This document shows positions 22,076 to 33,449 of a stretch of 64,000 nt of DNA, in pieces (the first letter of the stretch is position 1; every line of letters starts with the position of its first letter). The notes beneath the pieces were generated by a model that was given only the letters and a program-made list of their open reading frames with translations, searched no databases and was not told the DNA's origin. This DNA comes from Euphorbia lathyris (Eukaryota > Streptophyta > Magnoliopsida > Malpighiales > Euphorbiaceae): assembly GCF_963576675.1 (NCBI RefSeq), contig NC_088916.1:48733001-48797000 (forward strand). The letters run 5' to 3'. Position numbers and translations under genes: made by a program.

Positions 22076-24878
22076 GGATCGGGGGAGGAGCGGCTGCGGG
22101 AAAGGACTCATGGTACGTAATTTCATCCGAAAAATTGTTTTATTTACGGTTTTTATAGTTAAATCGACTGTTTTTCAAAAAATCAATTTTTCAAGTGTTG
22201 GGGCGTATGAGCATCACGCCTCCACCATAGAGGGGGCGTATGAGCATCACGCCTCCACCATAGAGGGGGCGTATGAGCATCACACCTCCACCATAGAGGG
22301 GGCGTATGAACATCACGCCCCTACACAGGTAGAGGCGTATTGTTCATATGCCCCACTTGTGGTGGAGGCGTATATGAACAATACGCCTCTACCTGTGTAG
22401 GGGCGTGATGTTCATACACCCCTTTTTTTTTTTTCTTAAAATTAGAGTTATAAATATTGGTTCGAATAATATATTTTTTTTTTGTAGAAATAATATGATT
22501 TGAAATATTAGTTTGAAATAATAGTTACGAATTTATGTTAGAGTTATTAGTTTGAAATAGTATTAGGAATTTTGAGTAAGTTTTAAATGCATTCTTAATA
22601 TTTGTGCAAGAGTCTAAAACGACTTCTAAACTGGACCAGAGGGAGTAGTTAGAAATAATATTTAGTTAAACGAATAATATTTGTAAACGGTTTCTAATTT
22701 TATTAAATAATGTGATTAATACACGTAGAGGTGTAGTTGGAAAATCTCTCCCGCCAGCATTGAGGCAGCTAGATATTGGTGAGAATTCTACACCACGTCA
22801 TACGAGAGCGCGTGGTGTTGATATATCAGCTCGTAGGCAGAGAGCGGCTGAGATGCAGCAGTTGCGCATGGCTGAGGTAGATTAGCCTAAGTTGGATCAG
22901 CCTGAGTTGGGGGATGAGGAGGCAGAGGATATGGGAGAGCGAGATCATGATTATGCTGTGGTGGATGATTATTTTGAGGAGCTAGCCGAGGTCCAGCGAC
23001 GACAAGGATATGATGATGATGTGCAGCCTACTCAGGGCACGAGCAGACATCGCAGGGGTGGACGATTTGTCAGTACAGGTATAATTCAATATTATTTATA
23101 ATTTAGTATTATTTATAATTTAATATTATTTATAATTCAATATTATTTCAGGGACCAGAAAACGGTCCAAACCTATTGAGGACCGTAGTTGGATTGTTTC
23201 GGGACCGGTGGACAGTGGCCCGAGTGATGGTTCCATGATTCCTAGTTTTTTGGACACGTTGCCTCACGGATGTTGGGGGACATCATCGAGATCTTCTTAC
23301 GTGCTACAATAGATCAGTAGCTTGTGGCACATTACATCTATGGTATGAGAGTACGACACCCGAGGTTATAATAATTTGCTCAATAAATTATTTTACTTAT
23401 TATTTGTTCAAAAATATTCAGTAATTGTATATGTGCCATGTTTACAGCTGAAAGCTGTGGTAGAGAGGATTGGGTTGTCTCACCTTCCATCCATGATGTT
23501 CAGAAATTTGGATGCGGCTCTGATATCTGCGTTTGTGGAGCGGTGACAGCTCGATACGAACTCATTTTACTTACCGTTCTGGGAGATGACTATCCTTTTA
23601 CACGATGGATGGCAGATTCTCTCTATTCTAGTGGCCGGTCAGATGATTTTGGATACATGCAGTATTAAGTGGCTACAGGCTATGTGTATGGATCTGTTTG
23701 GAGTTACGCAGGAGGAGTTGTTATCGTAGTTGGAGCACTACTGGAGTGGTGGAGGAGTTTTTGCCGATGTTGTGGATAGCCTTACCCAGCCGGGAGCCCG
23801 TCGAGATATCGGGACTCGAGCAACATCATGGTTATGACTTACATTAGGATCCACCTTGTTTATCGAAAAGAGTGGTGATAGGATTAGGCTGTCCCATCTC
23901 TAGGAGGTTCACGCAGGCATCACATGGGCTATTGGATGTTCTTGGGGATCTGCTACACTTGCCACTTTATATCGGCAGCTAGGGATGGCGAGTAGAGGAG
24001 AGTGCTCGGACATATGTACGGATGTTTGACCCTCGTCCAGGCATGGATATATGAGTACTTTCCGGCATTCCAGTCCTATCGACTACCATTCCAGACTCCA
24101 GAAACTGCTCCCTGGGCATGCAGATGGGATGTCGGGACTCTAGGCAGGAAGGGCTCTCGACTCGTGAGCTTTCGTGCACAGTTAGACCAGATGACGGCAG
24201 CCGAGGTAAAATAATTTTTATAACTTGCAACAATTTACTTAAACAAATGTCATTCCTTATTAATATGTTATTAAATAATTTTTTTTGCAGGTGATGTGGT
24301 TGCCTTATGGTCCAGTCGTCGATGATGATCAGCTTCGAGTGTCCTACGCCGGGTGGATACGGTGTAGAGATATTGTTGAGCTATATATGCACGAACGAGT
24401 CCTGCGTCAGGTCGGTTATGTTCAGACTATTCCGTCTAAGCATATTAGACCTGCTACTGCATTTCGGACATGGAAGTCTATATCGTACAGACTCGCGCAT
24501 TCCGGAGTGAGAGTTGATGATACTTGGTGGAGATTTTCATTTACTCGTGGCGTTGATCAGGGGAGATGCCAAACAGTTGGAGCCGATCCCGATGCTTGTG
24601 TTGCCGAGTATATGGAGTGGTACAAATGACATTCACATCCTCGTCTGCTTTGTGCCCCTCAGGATGCGTTGGTCCACCATTCTCGCTCCAATAACTAATA
24701 TGTAAGTTTTTTTTATTATTATTTTTTAATTATTTTACCTATGTTGTTTTTTTTAATATCTAATTTTGTGCAGTAGGTTAGCCGTTTGGCAGACGTCGCT
24801 CAGCAGGTGATCGCACTCATCCTCGCTGAGCAGGCTCTACCAGTTAGGACTCGGCTGGATCAGATTATGGAGGAATAG
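22076..24878 (+). pseudogene. Plant mobile domain (MAIN-like, PMD-C) transposon-derived gene, broken
   Basis: A spliced gene can be traced by eye. A first exon starts with an ATG at 22074-22076 (MDRGRSGCGKG) and ends at GT near 22112. Exon 2, about 22731-23078, encodes RGVVGKSLPPALRQLD and an acidic DDYFEELAEVQRRQG. Exon 3 begins after TTTCAG at about 23151. The PMD core follows in 23449-24207 with WVVSPSI/LSHLPSMM, a GCLTLVQAWIYEYFP stretch and AEV before a GT donor. The next exon starts after TTTTGCAG at 24291 (VMWLPYGPVVDDDQLRVSY, ERVLRQVGYVQTIP). A final exon from 24778 reads RLADVAQQVIALILAEQAL to a TAG near 24878. Breaks include an in-frame TAG at 22883-22885, TGA at 24627-24629 and several frame changes between 23350 and 24000. 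PMD proteins of the host (MAIN/MAIL) act in silencing and genome stability; this transposon-borne version is dead. Confidence 0.7.
22202..22422. repeat. Left 33-bp palindromic array of the PMD element
   Basis: Six head-to-tail units of exactly 33 bp start at 22202, 22235, 22268, 22301, 22334 and 22367, each beginning GGCGTATG or GGCGTAT. Units 1-3 are nearly identical. From unit 4 the array turns into a hairpin: 22299-22349 and 22372-22422 are inverted 51-bp arms with one mismatch, separated by 22 bp. It lies in what would be intron 1 of the PMD gene. Because 33 is divisible by 3, the array is also an open frame with an 11-residue period (GAYEHHASTIE). Confidence 0.85.
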
Positions 24879-25059
24879 AACCAGCCGAATTGACTTATTG
24901 TACTTTTTTAATATTTAGAATTCTTTAGCAGTTTATGTATATTTTAACACATTTTAACACATTTTAGTACTTTATGTATATTTTTTAATTATAATGTTAA
25001 TAATTATAATTAAAATTATTTTAAAAGCACATTTTCACACGTAGGCGTGTGCAAAATAC

Positions 25060-25224
25060 GCCTCACCACGTGGTGAGGCGCATGGCTAATATGCCTCACT
25101 ACATGGTGAGATGTGTTGTTTGTATGCCTCACCATATGGTGAGGCGTATCAGCCATACGCCACACCATGTGGTGAGGCATATTATCCATACGCCTCACCA
25201 AGTGGTGAGGTGTATTGTGCATAC
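25060..25224. repeat. Right 33-bp palindromic array of the PMD element
   Basis: Five units of 33 bp start at 25060, 25093, 25126, 25159 and 25192. Each is a 20-bp palindrome of the type GCCTCACCACGTGGTGAGGC followed by a 13-bp linker. The arms co-vary only partly; the centre varies (ACGT, ACAT, ATAT, ATGT, AAGT). Linkers such as GTAT...CATAC make neighbouring units pair as well (GGCGTAT...ATACGCC), linking it in style to the left array. Both strands are open in 11-residue periods, which is a by-product of the repeat. Confidence 0.85.
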
Positions 25225-25634
25225 GCCCATGTTCCGCAGAGAAAAAAAATCAATTTTGATTCCCCAAAGTAATAAAGGGAAGTTTCGTCATTTCCTCTAG
25301 ACTAAGTGTAGGAAACCATGGCTAAGTATAACAGCACCTTTTTAAAATTAACATGTAATTCTTTAAATATTAAATAAAAATATTTAAATGAAAATTTAAT
25401 TAAAAAATCATTTAAAACAAATAAATTTAAAGTTCTTTTAAATATTTAACTTAAAAATAAATTATAAATACCCATTTATTTATCTATGTATAATTAAAAT
25501 TTTATATATGTTTCTATGAATTCCATGTGTATGTATATACGTAATCAATTTATTTTCTAATTTCGGATAACAATCGGTTTTTAAAATGAAAAATTATAAT
25601 CTAGTTAATTGGTTTCGGTTAATCTATTTTTCAG

Positions 25635-26027
25635 TATGGTATCATTGATATGTAGATGGATATCTATGGAATTTTTTTTACAAACGCAACCATGTGGTTT
25701 TGCACTGTTACCAAGATCAAGGCAAAGGTAACTCTATTAAATTAGAGGGGTAATTTGGGAAAGTTAAAATTCTGACTTTTTTTTTTTTTTGCTTTCCTTC
25801 CTTCCTCTTCCTCTTTTCCGCTTGAATTGGATTCTAGAAATTCAAGAATCACGCTTGAAAATTAATGTTCGAACGCTGGAAATTCTATTAATTTGCATTT
25901 TGAGGTCGTTATGAGCCAAATTTGGCAAAGTCAATAAAAAACGAAAATTTTACAAACCACATGGTTCGGTTTTGTAACAAAAACCCGCATATACTGTTCT
26001 GTAAAAACACGAAACCACAAGATATTT
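25635..26027 (+). repeat. Repeat R2, copy 1 (about 390 bp, unclassified)
   Basis: Nearly identical to 28171-28560. It starts TATGGTATCATTGAT and ends CACAAGATATTT. It contains CAACCATGTGGTTTTGCAC near the start and a reverse-complement-like AACCACATGGTTCGG near the end, so it may be a MITE with weak inverted ends. No ORF is seen. Copy 1 sits directly between the PMD element's right flank and a partial second copy of that element. Confidence 0.7.
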
Positions 26028-26040
26028 AACAAAAACCCGC

Positions 26041-27320
26041 ATATATGCACGACCGAGTCCTGCGTCAGGTCGGTTATGTTAAGACTATTCCGTCTAAGCA
26101 TATTAGACCTGCTACTGCATTTCGGCCATGGAAGTCTATATCGTACAGACTCACGCATTCCGGAGTGAGAGTTGATGATACTTGGTGGAGATTTCCATTT
26201 ACTTGTGGCGTTGATCAGAGGAGATGCCAAACAGTTGGAGCCGATCCCGATGCTTGTGTTGCTGGGTATATGGAGTGGTACAAACGACATTCACATCCTC
26301 GTCTGCTTTGTGCCCCTCAGGATGCGTTGGTCCACCATTCTTGCTCCAATAACTAATATGTAAGTTTTTTTTTATTTTTTTATTATTATTTTACCTATGT
26401 TGTTTTTTTAACATTTAATTTTGTGCAGTAGGTTAGCCGTTTGGCAGACGTCGCTCAGCAGGCGATCGCACTCGTCCTCGCTGAGCAGGCTCTACCAGTT
26501 AGGACTCGGCTGGATCAGATTATGGAGGAATAGAACCAGCCGAATTGACTTATTGTACTTTTTTAATATTTAGAATTCTTTAGCATTTTATGTATATTTT
26601 AACACATTTTAGTACTTTATGTATATTTTTTAATTATAATGTTAATAATTATAATTAAAATTATTTTAAAAGCACATTTTCACACGTAGGCGTGTGCAAA
26701 ATACGCCTCACCACGTGGTGAGGCGCATGGCTAATATGCCTCACCACATGGTGAGACGTGTTGTTTGTATGCCTCACCATATGGTGAGGCGTATCAGCCA
26801 TACGCCACGCCATGTGGTGAGGCATATTATCCATACGCCTCACCTTGTGATAAGGCGTATTATACATACGCCTCACCAAGTGGTGAGGTGTATTGTGCAT
26901 ACGCCCATGTTTCGCAGAGAAAAAAAAAATCAATTTTGATTCCTCAAAGTAATAAAGGAAAGTTTCGTCATTTCCCTTAGACTAAGTGTAGGAAACCATT
27001 GCTAAGTATAACAACACCTTTTTAAAATTAACATGTAATTCTTTAAATATTAAATAAAAATATTTAAATGAAAATTTAATTAAAAAATCATTTAAAACAA
27101 ATAAATTTAAAGTTCTTTTAAATATTTAACTTAAAAATAAATTATAAATACCCATTTATTTATCTATGTATAATTAAAATTTTACATATGTTTCTATGAA
27201 TTCCATGTGTATGTATATACGTAATCAATTTATTTTCTAATTTCGGATAACAATCGGTTTTTAAAATGAAAAATTATAATCTAGTTAATTGGTTTCGGTA
27301 AATCTATTTTTCAGTATGGT
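26041..27320 (+). repeat. Partial duplication of the PMD element's 3' end and its right flank
   Basis: About 1.28 kb matching 24384-25640, starting in the middle of a PMD exon (ERVLRQVGYV region) and continuing through the final exon, right array, TIR, target-duplication site and about 290 bp of flank. Since the flank is included, this is a segmental duplication and not a second transposition. It keeps the MEWYKR codon (CGA) where the first copy has TGA, and shows an Ile/Gly-level scatter of base changes. It also has one extra 33-bp unit. Confidence 0.85.
26705..26902. repeat. Duplicated right array with six 33-bp palindromic units
   Basis: Units start at 26705, 26738, 26771, 26804, 26837 and 26870. 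The unit at 26837 (GCCTCACCTTGTGATAAGGC) has no counterpart in the five-unit array at 25060-25224, so unit number changed after or during the duplication. Confidence 0.8.
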
Positions 27321-27439
27321 TTTGGTGTTGAAAATCGGTTTTTCAATTTTCCGATTTGTTTTATGCAACCATATTATAAAGCAAAAAGGCACTTTTCCCG
27401 TTCATTAGTTAGAAAAATCCAATAGTTATAAGAGAAGTT

Positions 27440-28015
27440 TGAAATAGTTTATAATGTAGATATGGGAACTTATGTAGGCCTTCGGGGTTCGAACGGCTCT
27501 TGCATGGGGATTAGTCCCTAGAACACTCTGATGCTCAAGTTAGTACTGATTTTAGAGAGATAGAGTCTTAAGTGGAGAGAGAGAGAGAGATTTAGCAGAC
27601 TTCCCTATTGGAGCTTGAAGGTCTTTATATAGAGTTGTCTGAATTGGCCGAGTTTGTTCCATGGGTATAGAATTGGATCGTCCTGATGAGCCGGTTGTGT
27701 GGGGGTGCTTGAGCTAGGTTTAGTGAATTTTGGCCCATATTCCTTATCAAGTAGTCGCCTCTTTTGTGGCGGAGCTCTGGGTCGAAACATTTGGTGTGAG
27801 ATGTTTTTCTAAACGCCTTGGATATCCCTGTGTGGAATGAATTAGAAATGATATGCATATGTTATTCGTTGAAGGGATTTGAAGATGCATGTTGTGGTGT
27901 ATGTTGTGGGATGGTATCAAAATACGTATGAGGATCGTTTGCAGAACAAAGTGGCATTGATTGTTTGAAAGGTCGGCCGTCAAGAGATGTTTGATTAGTA
28001 TATGCAGACGCGTTT
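27440..28015 (-). mobile_element. Tat-like LTR fragment (minus orientation)
   Basis: On the minus strand the wording runs from a TATATAAAG box (about 27640-27630), through a short GA-rich leader, to ACTAACTTGAGCATCAGAGTG. It resembles the TATA-to-'GGCATCGGAGTG' R/U5 layout of the two other Tat-like LTRs in the window. Neither end nor any internal region is preserved, so this is an old fragment. Confidence 0.4.
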
Positions 28016-28115
28016 TAAAGCCATGTGGTTCAAAATGTTGGATTTAGATAAAAATTATGTATCTAAATTTGCAAATCGCCTATGAAAAAGGAATTTGCAT
28101 ATCGACAAAAAAGAC

Positions 28116-28147
<32 letters not shown>

Positions 28148-28170
28148 AGGTTTATTACATATAGGTACTA

Positions 28171-28560
28171 TATGGTATCATTGATTTGTAGATAGATATC
28201 TATGGTATTTTTTTACAAACGCAACCATGTGGTTTTGCACTGTTACCAAGATCAAGGCAAAGGTAACTCTATTAAATTAGAGGGGTAATTTGGGAAAGTT
28301 AAAATTTTGACTTTTTTTTTTTTTCTTTCCTTCCTTCCTCTTCCTCTTTTCCGATTGAATTGGATTCTAGAAATTCAAGAATCACGCTTGAAAATTAATG
28401 TTCGAACGCTGAAAATTCTATTAATTTGCATTTTGAGGTCGTTATGAGCCAAATTTGGCAAAGTCAATAAAAAACAAAAATTTTACAAACCACATGGTTC
28501 GGTTTTGTAACAAAAACCCGCATATACTGTTCTGTAAAAACACGAAACCACAAGATATTT
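28171..28560 (+). repeat. Repeat R2, copy 2
   Basis: Second copy of the repeat at 25635-26027. The two share the left word TATGGT and end in CACAAGATATTT, then diverge completely, which defines the repeat ends. A (TA)n tract (28116-28140) lies just upstream. Confidence 0.7.
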
Positions 28561-30816
28561 ATTTAAAATTAATCACTAAATAAATTAAAAAATAAAGATT
28601 GTATTATACAAATTAATAAAAATAATCTAAATAATTTTTTTTTATTAAATGCAACAAAACTTTATTCTTTCAATAATTATGTTATAGAAATAGAACTAAT
28701 ATTAAAAAAGAAATCTATTTCGTGAAAATAATCAGGATAATTTTATCAATAACAGATAACTAGAAACAACTGTTCATAAAAAGCTCCAAAAAAGAACTTT
28801 TCGTGAAAAACTCCAAAACGCTTCAGTTTCGAGAGAAAATGCTAAACATTGTGGTTATATAAATCTAATCAAACGTTACATTTCTTGTGGTTTGAAGTGA
28901 AACGCTAAACAGTTATCCAAAAATCTGAAACAATCACTCTCTTAAATCACGATAATTGTCTTTACAAATGGATTAATCCATGATTTATTTTCATACTTTT
29001 CCTTTTATTTTCTTTTGTTACACATAAATAAACATATAACTATAATAAATTTTCCCTAGTATTTGTTTATAGATCCATCAGATTTCCACCTCGTATAACA
29101 TTAACCGACATGCCCTCAAAAAATTCAAAATAAAAATGGACTGACTGTATACATAAAATAGTTGAATGTTGAGAAAGAGTGACAAGTTAAGTACATTGAC
29201 AAGACGTAAATGGTAACACTATATGTATAGTTAGACTCATAATTAGGAATTTAAGAATAAACAATGATATGATTGGTCTCCCATTTCGGCCAATTAGGCA
29301 AACCTCCACATTAAATCAACAAATTATACAATAATATTTTCAATATGTCAAATGCATTATTTTGTTTAAGGTTACTCACCAATTTAAATGGTTAATGATT
29401 CTAGTGGTTTAAATTAGAAATTTAGACTCCGTTTTTGTAATGGAATATCCATTATAATAATAGAAATTCATTATAATGTTCGGTTAGTATATCGTTTTTA
29501 TCCTAGTGGAATCACACATACATCACTTAATTTTTCTCTGCAAATTTATGTAAGGAGCATTACGAACAAAAAAGGCATGAATCCTCATTATGATTGACCA
29601 TTATATTTTTTTATTATTAATGATGGAATATGAAAAAAAACATGAAAAACGAAAACGAGAAAAAAATGTAAAAAACGAAAGAAGAAAAATGCCAAAAAAA
29701 CATGAAAAATGAAAAAAAAGGAGCAATAAATAAATAAAAAACAGAAAAAAACATGAAAACACGAATAAAAGGAAAATGGGAAAAAGTGAAAAACGAAAAA
29801 AATGAGAAAAACACAAAAAAACATGCAAATTGCATTAACTAAATAAAACATACGTATTGTAATGATAATTGCACTTTATCAATTTTATTAAAATTTGCCA
29901 ACCAAACATGATAATAGAATCATCATTACATTACATATTTGATTATATTACATTACACATTTGATTACATTACAATATTGATTACATTACTTACAACATA
30001 CCAAACAGACCCTTAATATTTAAATTTTAATGTATACATAAAACTTTAATTAAAAAAAAATTAAAAAGTATTTGACAAACTTCGAATCTAACAATCAAAT
30101 AAATGTATGAAAAAATTAAAATAAAAACAGTGAAGCCTAATATGTTATTTAGCATTTGAATGATTGAAATAATAATTTCTCATTTGAAATAATAAACAAG
30201 TGGCACAACTCTAAATTGAATTGATATGTTGTCATAAAAGATAAATAGAAATAGATTTTTGAAAGCTGAAACAGAAGATCTAGATGCAAAAACGCATATA
30301 AAAATGAGTTTTCAGACACAAAATTGAACAAAGCGAAAGTTTAAAATGAAATTCAAGATGTTAGGAAGAATAAAGCAAATTTTAGTACTAAACTGGACTT
30401 GAAATGATCGAAATAAGGCTATGAAGATGGCTGGACAGAATGTGTAAAAGAAGAACAAAAAGCATAAATTATGAACTTTGAACAATGAAAACTCTAAAAA
30501 GCGGACTTGGAATAGACGAACTAAAGAAAAAAAGCTAAGAATAACTCACTTAAAGCTGATAAACTTGAAAATCAAGGCAACAAGCTAAAGGAAAAAACTC
30601 AAGAAGTTGAAAAAAGAGAATTGTGTTTGTGTTGGATGTTTTGGATGTATTTGTTGTGTTGAATTGAGAGGATTTGCCTCTATTTATAGTTGAAGAGGGT
30701 GTGTTTAGTTGCAACTACCCTTTAATTTACCTCCACTAACTATTAACTTCCCATATTTTTAGTTTATTTAGTTGCTAGGAAGGTGGGTAGTTAAGTTAGT
30801 TAGAATTAGAGTAGGG
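28561..30816. other. AT-rich intergenic DNA with an A-rich minisatellite
   Basis: 29630-29830 is a degenerate A-rich repeat of 'aaaaaacatgaaaaacgaaa' type, which makes long phenylalanine-rich frames on the minus strand that are not genes. 29420-29480 and 29860-30015 carry 'gtaatg/cattac' inverted wording and an AACAGACCCTTAA end that could be a decayed hAT-type MITE. Nothing else is supported. Confidence 0.4.
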
Positions 30817-30824
30817 ATAACAAC

Positions 30825-32279
30825 TAGGGGTGGCAACGGGGAGGGGATTATCCCAAAACCGCGGGTATCCGAACCGACGGGGATGGGGAATAACCGTAAA
30901 AATTGGGGATGGGGATGGGGAATTTTTTTTATCCGAAAGCTAAACGGGGATGGGGATGGGAATTGCTATATCCGCCCCGTGGGGATCCCCGTCCCGTTAC
31001 CGTATAAATTCCCGTGGGGATCCCCGAAAAATCCCCGTGGGGATTCCCGAATAAAATTATTAATTTTAATTTCTAAATATTATTTTTATATAAATGAAAG
31101 TATCAAAAGTAATTAGTAGATGGGCTGTTATGAAAAAAAAACAATAGGGGCAATATTGAACTTTCTAAAGTAAATTATAACCTAAAAACTTGCCCTACAG
31201 CATCAACTCTCCTTATCTCGTTTCTTTTTACAAAAACAGCCGCCTCCTACGCTACATCTACTCTTCACCAGCGATTCACGACTTCTCCACCTGCAGCCTG
31301 CTTCTCCGCTGCTCTATCCGTTCATTCCACCTAGAACCTGCATCCTGCGCCTGCAATTTCTCACCCGACTTCGTCTGGAACAGCGACGCTGCTGCGTGCC
31401 TCTGCTCCGTCCGTTCAAAAGTAGAGCCGATATTTAGGTAAAGCACATTATAAATTCTATTAACTTGTAAAGGTTGTGAAAAATGTTAGTTTTGGAGTGA
31501 AAAATCCAAAGTTTATGCTTTGAATGTTTGAGTTCTTTTGCTGTTCAATGTATGGATGCTTATAGAAGATATGGATGCACTTCAGGTACCTTTTTTAAAT
31601 TCTCATTGTTAATTTATTATTGAATGCATATAAAAATTAATGTTTATATTTTACAGATTGATGAAAACAAGAGTAAAAAAAAGTCAGGGCAACAAGAATG
31701 CAACAAAATGATTATGCTTTGCAATTATGAAAACAACTTCTTATTTCAGATGTTATTTCAATTTGTATTTAGGATATTTTATTGTATTAAATTTCTTACA
31801 TCTATAATATTTGAATTTCTTACGTAATTATATGTATTTTAATTCTAGTTAACATTTTATAGGGATTATATTGCAATTTACCAGCAATTGCTGGTAAAAT
31901 GTACCAGCAATTGCTGGTACATTTAACCAGCAATTGTTGGTTAACGCAAACCAGCAATTGCTGGTTAAATGTACCAGCAAATGCTGGTTAACGCAAACCA
32001 GCAATTGCTGGTTAAATGTACCAGCAATTGCTGGTACATTTTACCAGCAATTGTTGGTATAATTTTTTTTTTATTTTTGTAATTAATTTTTTATATAATT
32101 AATTTTTCTATTGGGTATGGGGAATCCCCGTTACCCGTGGGGATCCGTATGGAGAGGGGATGGGTATGAAAAATATCCCCGAATCATTTAATGGGGATTC
32201 CCCAAAACCGTCACCGTAACAATTGGGGAGGGTATGGGAAATGCAATACCGTCCCCGCCCCGCACCGTTGCCACCCCTA
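30825..32279. mobile_element. Non-autonomous hAT element
   Basis: Both ends carry the inverted repeat TAGGGGTGGCAACGG, followed by long GGGGAT/ATCCCC-rich subterminal DNA on each side. The 8-bp word ATAACAAC lies directly outside both ends (30817-30824 and 32280-32287), the duplication size of hAT elements. The 1455-bp interior encodes no hAT transposase. It holds a GC-richer segment at 31190-31440 that might be captured host DNA, and a palindromic array at 31878-32059. Confidence 0.9.
31878..32059. repeat. Eight-unit CCAGCAATTGCTGG palindrome array in the hAT element
   Basis: Eight copies of the perfect palindrome CCAGCAATTGCTGG (units 3, 5 and 8 with one change) start at 31881, 31904, 31927, 31951, 31974, 31998, 32021 and 32044, a constant spacing of 23-24 bp. 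The palindrome often extends to 18-22 bp through the flanks (GTAC or TTAA). Linkers alternate between ATTT/AAAT and ACGCA words. Confidence 0.9.
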
Positions 32280-32287
32280 ATAACAAC

Positions 32288-33449
32288 TAACTTAACTAAG
32301 TATTGCGCATGTTTTAGGCATGAGCTCTAACTTCCAAAACTTATTGCTCCTATTAGGCCTAAGAATATATCCCATATTTCTCGGGATGTCTAATTTCTGA
32401 AACCTTCGACCTTGTAAAAAAATTTGTCCATTTGATGCCTCGAACTGTAAGTTGAAGTAACGTTGGTATGGCAGACACGTACTCTAACTTTTAAAATTTA
32501 TGTCTCTCTACATATGGATCCGAATTAGGCCCACGAATATATCTCGGATTTCTCGGAATGGCTAATTTTTGAAACTTTTGATCTCGTGAAAAATTCGTCC
32601 CTTTGATATTCCAAATGGTTAGTTGAAGTGACGTTGGTGGTACTGAAAAAGGGTTTTTGTGGTTTTTTTCTTTTTCTTCTTTTTTATGTGAGTTGACGCT
32701 TAGAACTTCCTTTAGGAAAGGCTAGGCTCTAGCTCCATGAGCTGGGACTAGTGGATGCGGAAAGGAATTATTTATTTATTTTTATTTTTTTATACTTTAT
32801 AATAAAAATTACAATATACTTCTAAAAAAGTAAAATTTATTTTATGGACCACAACATCAAACGTAAGGAAAAAATAGGAGAAGTGTTGAGGGGCGGAGAG
32901 TGGAGAGAAAACAATATAAATTTCTTAATCCTAAAATTAACTCTTAAATGTATATTACATCTAAAAAGAATAAAGAGTATTATACTCTTACAATGATAAA
33001 GACTAAACTATCCTTTATATAATTGATAAATAACCTAAAATACCCTGCATTTGTACTTATTATTAATAGTTTAATATATTACAATAGTTTAAAGGAATAT
33101 ACATACAAAATGAACTTTGTTCCATTTGTTGATGAAGAAAAGTACAAATATGTAAATCTGTAACCGAGAAATAGAGATAACAGAATAAGCTAGAACTGAT
33201 AAGAATATATAGAATAAAAATGACAAGTTGTACAAACATAACATTATAAATCTGGGAATAAAAAAGAAGAAGAAAAGAAGGGATGGAGTATGTCGGCCAA
33301 TTTTAACTTTTTCTTTAAGGGAAGATCAACGTGGCGGCCGTGCCAGGACGACACGCTAGCAGCCAACTAAGAAACTCTATCCTCTCTCTCTTCTCTAAAT
33401 TAACACTCTATATTTATTATTTATATCCCAAACCCATTCTTTTTTCTTT
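32288..33449. other. Intergenic DNA upstream of the ERF gene
   Basis: No gene is recognised. 32310-32660 contains a two-fold imperfect direct repeat (CGGATTTCTCGGAATG / CCATATTTCTCGGGATG wording about 170 bp apart). 33330-33345 has an ACGTGGCGGCCGTGCC GC-rich patch that may be promoter-related. Confidence 0.35.

Larger units (their letters stand above)
21916..25339 (+). mobile_element. MULE-like element carrying a plant-mobile-domain gene and two palindromic 33-bp repeat arrays
   Basis: The left end (GTGAATTACTATACTTAGCC..., 21916 on) and the reverse complement of the right end (AGGTGCTGTTATACTTAGCC...) form imperfect TIRs of about 45 bp, both including TATACTTAGCC and CACTTAG. The 9-bp word TTTTAAAAT is present directly outside both ends (21907-21915 and 25340-25348), the duplication size expected for Mutator-like elements. 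Inside are a multi-exon PMD pseudogene in + orientation, one 33-bp array near the left end (22202-22422) and a different one near the right end (25060-25224). No mudrA-type transposase is seen, so movement would need help in trans. Confidence 0.75.

Noticed and set aside
22202..25224. CRISPR-like regularly spaced repeats
   Set aside because: Plant nuclear context. The 'spacers' are short, similar linkers and the units are contiguous, with no cas genes.
25016..25300. Long open frames on both strands through the 33-bp arrays (also 26661-26939 and 21960-22400)
   Set aside because: They arise because the repeat length is a multiple of three and the units are palindromic. There is no start context, domain or composition of a gene.
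29588..29851. Phe-rich minus-strand frames
   Set aside because: By-product of an A-rich minisatellite on the + strand.
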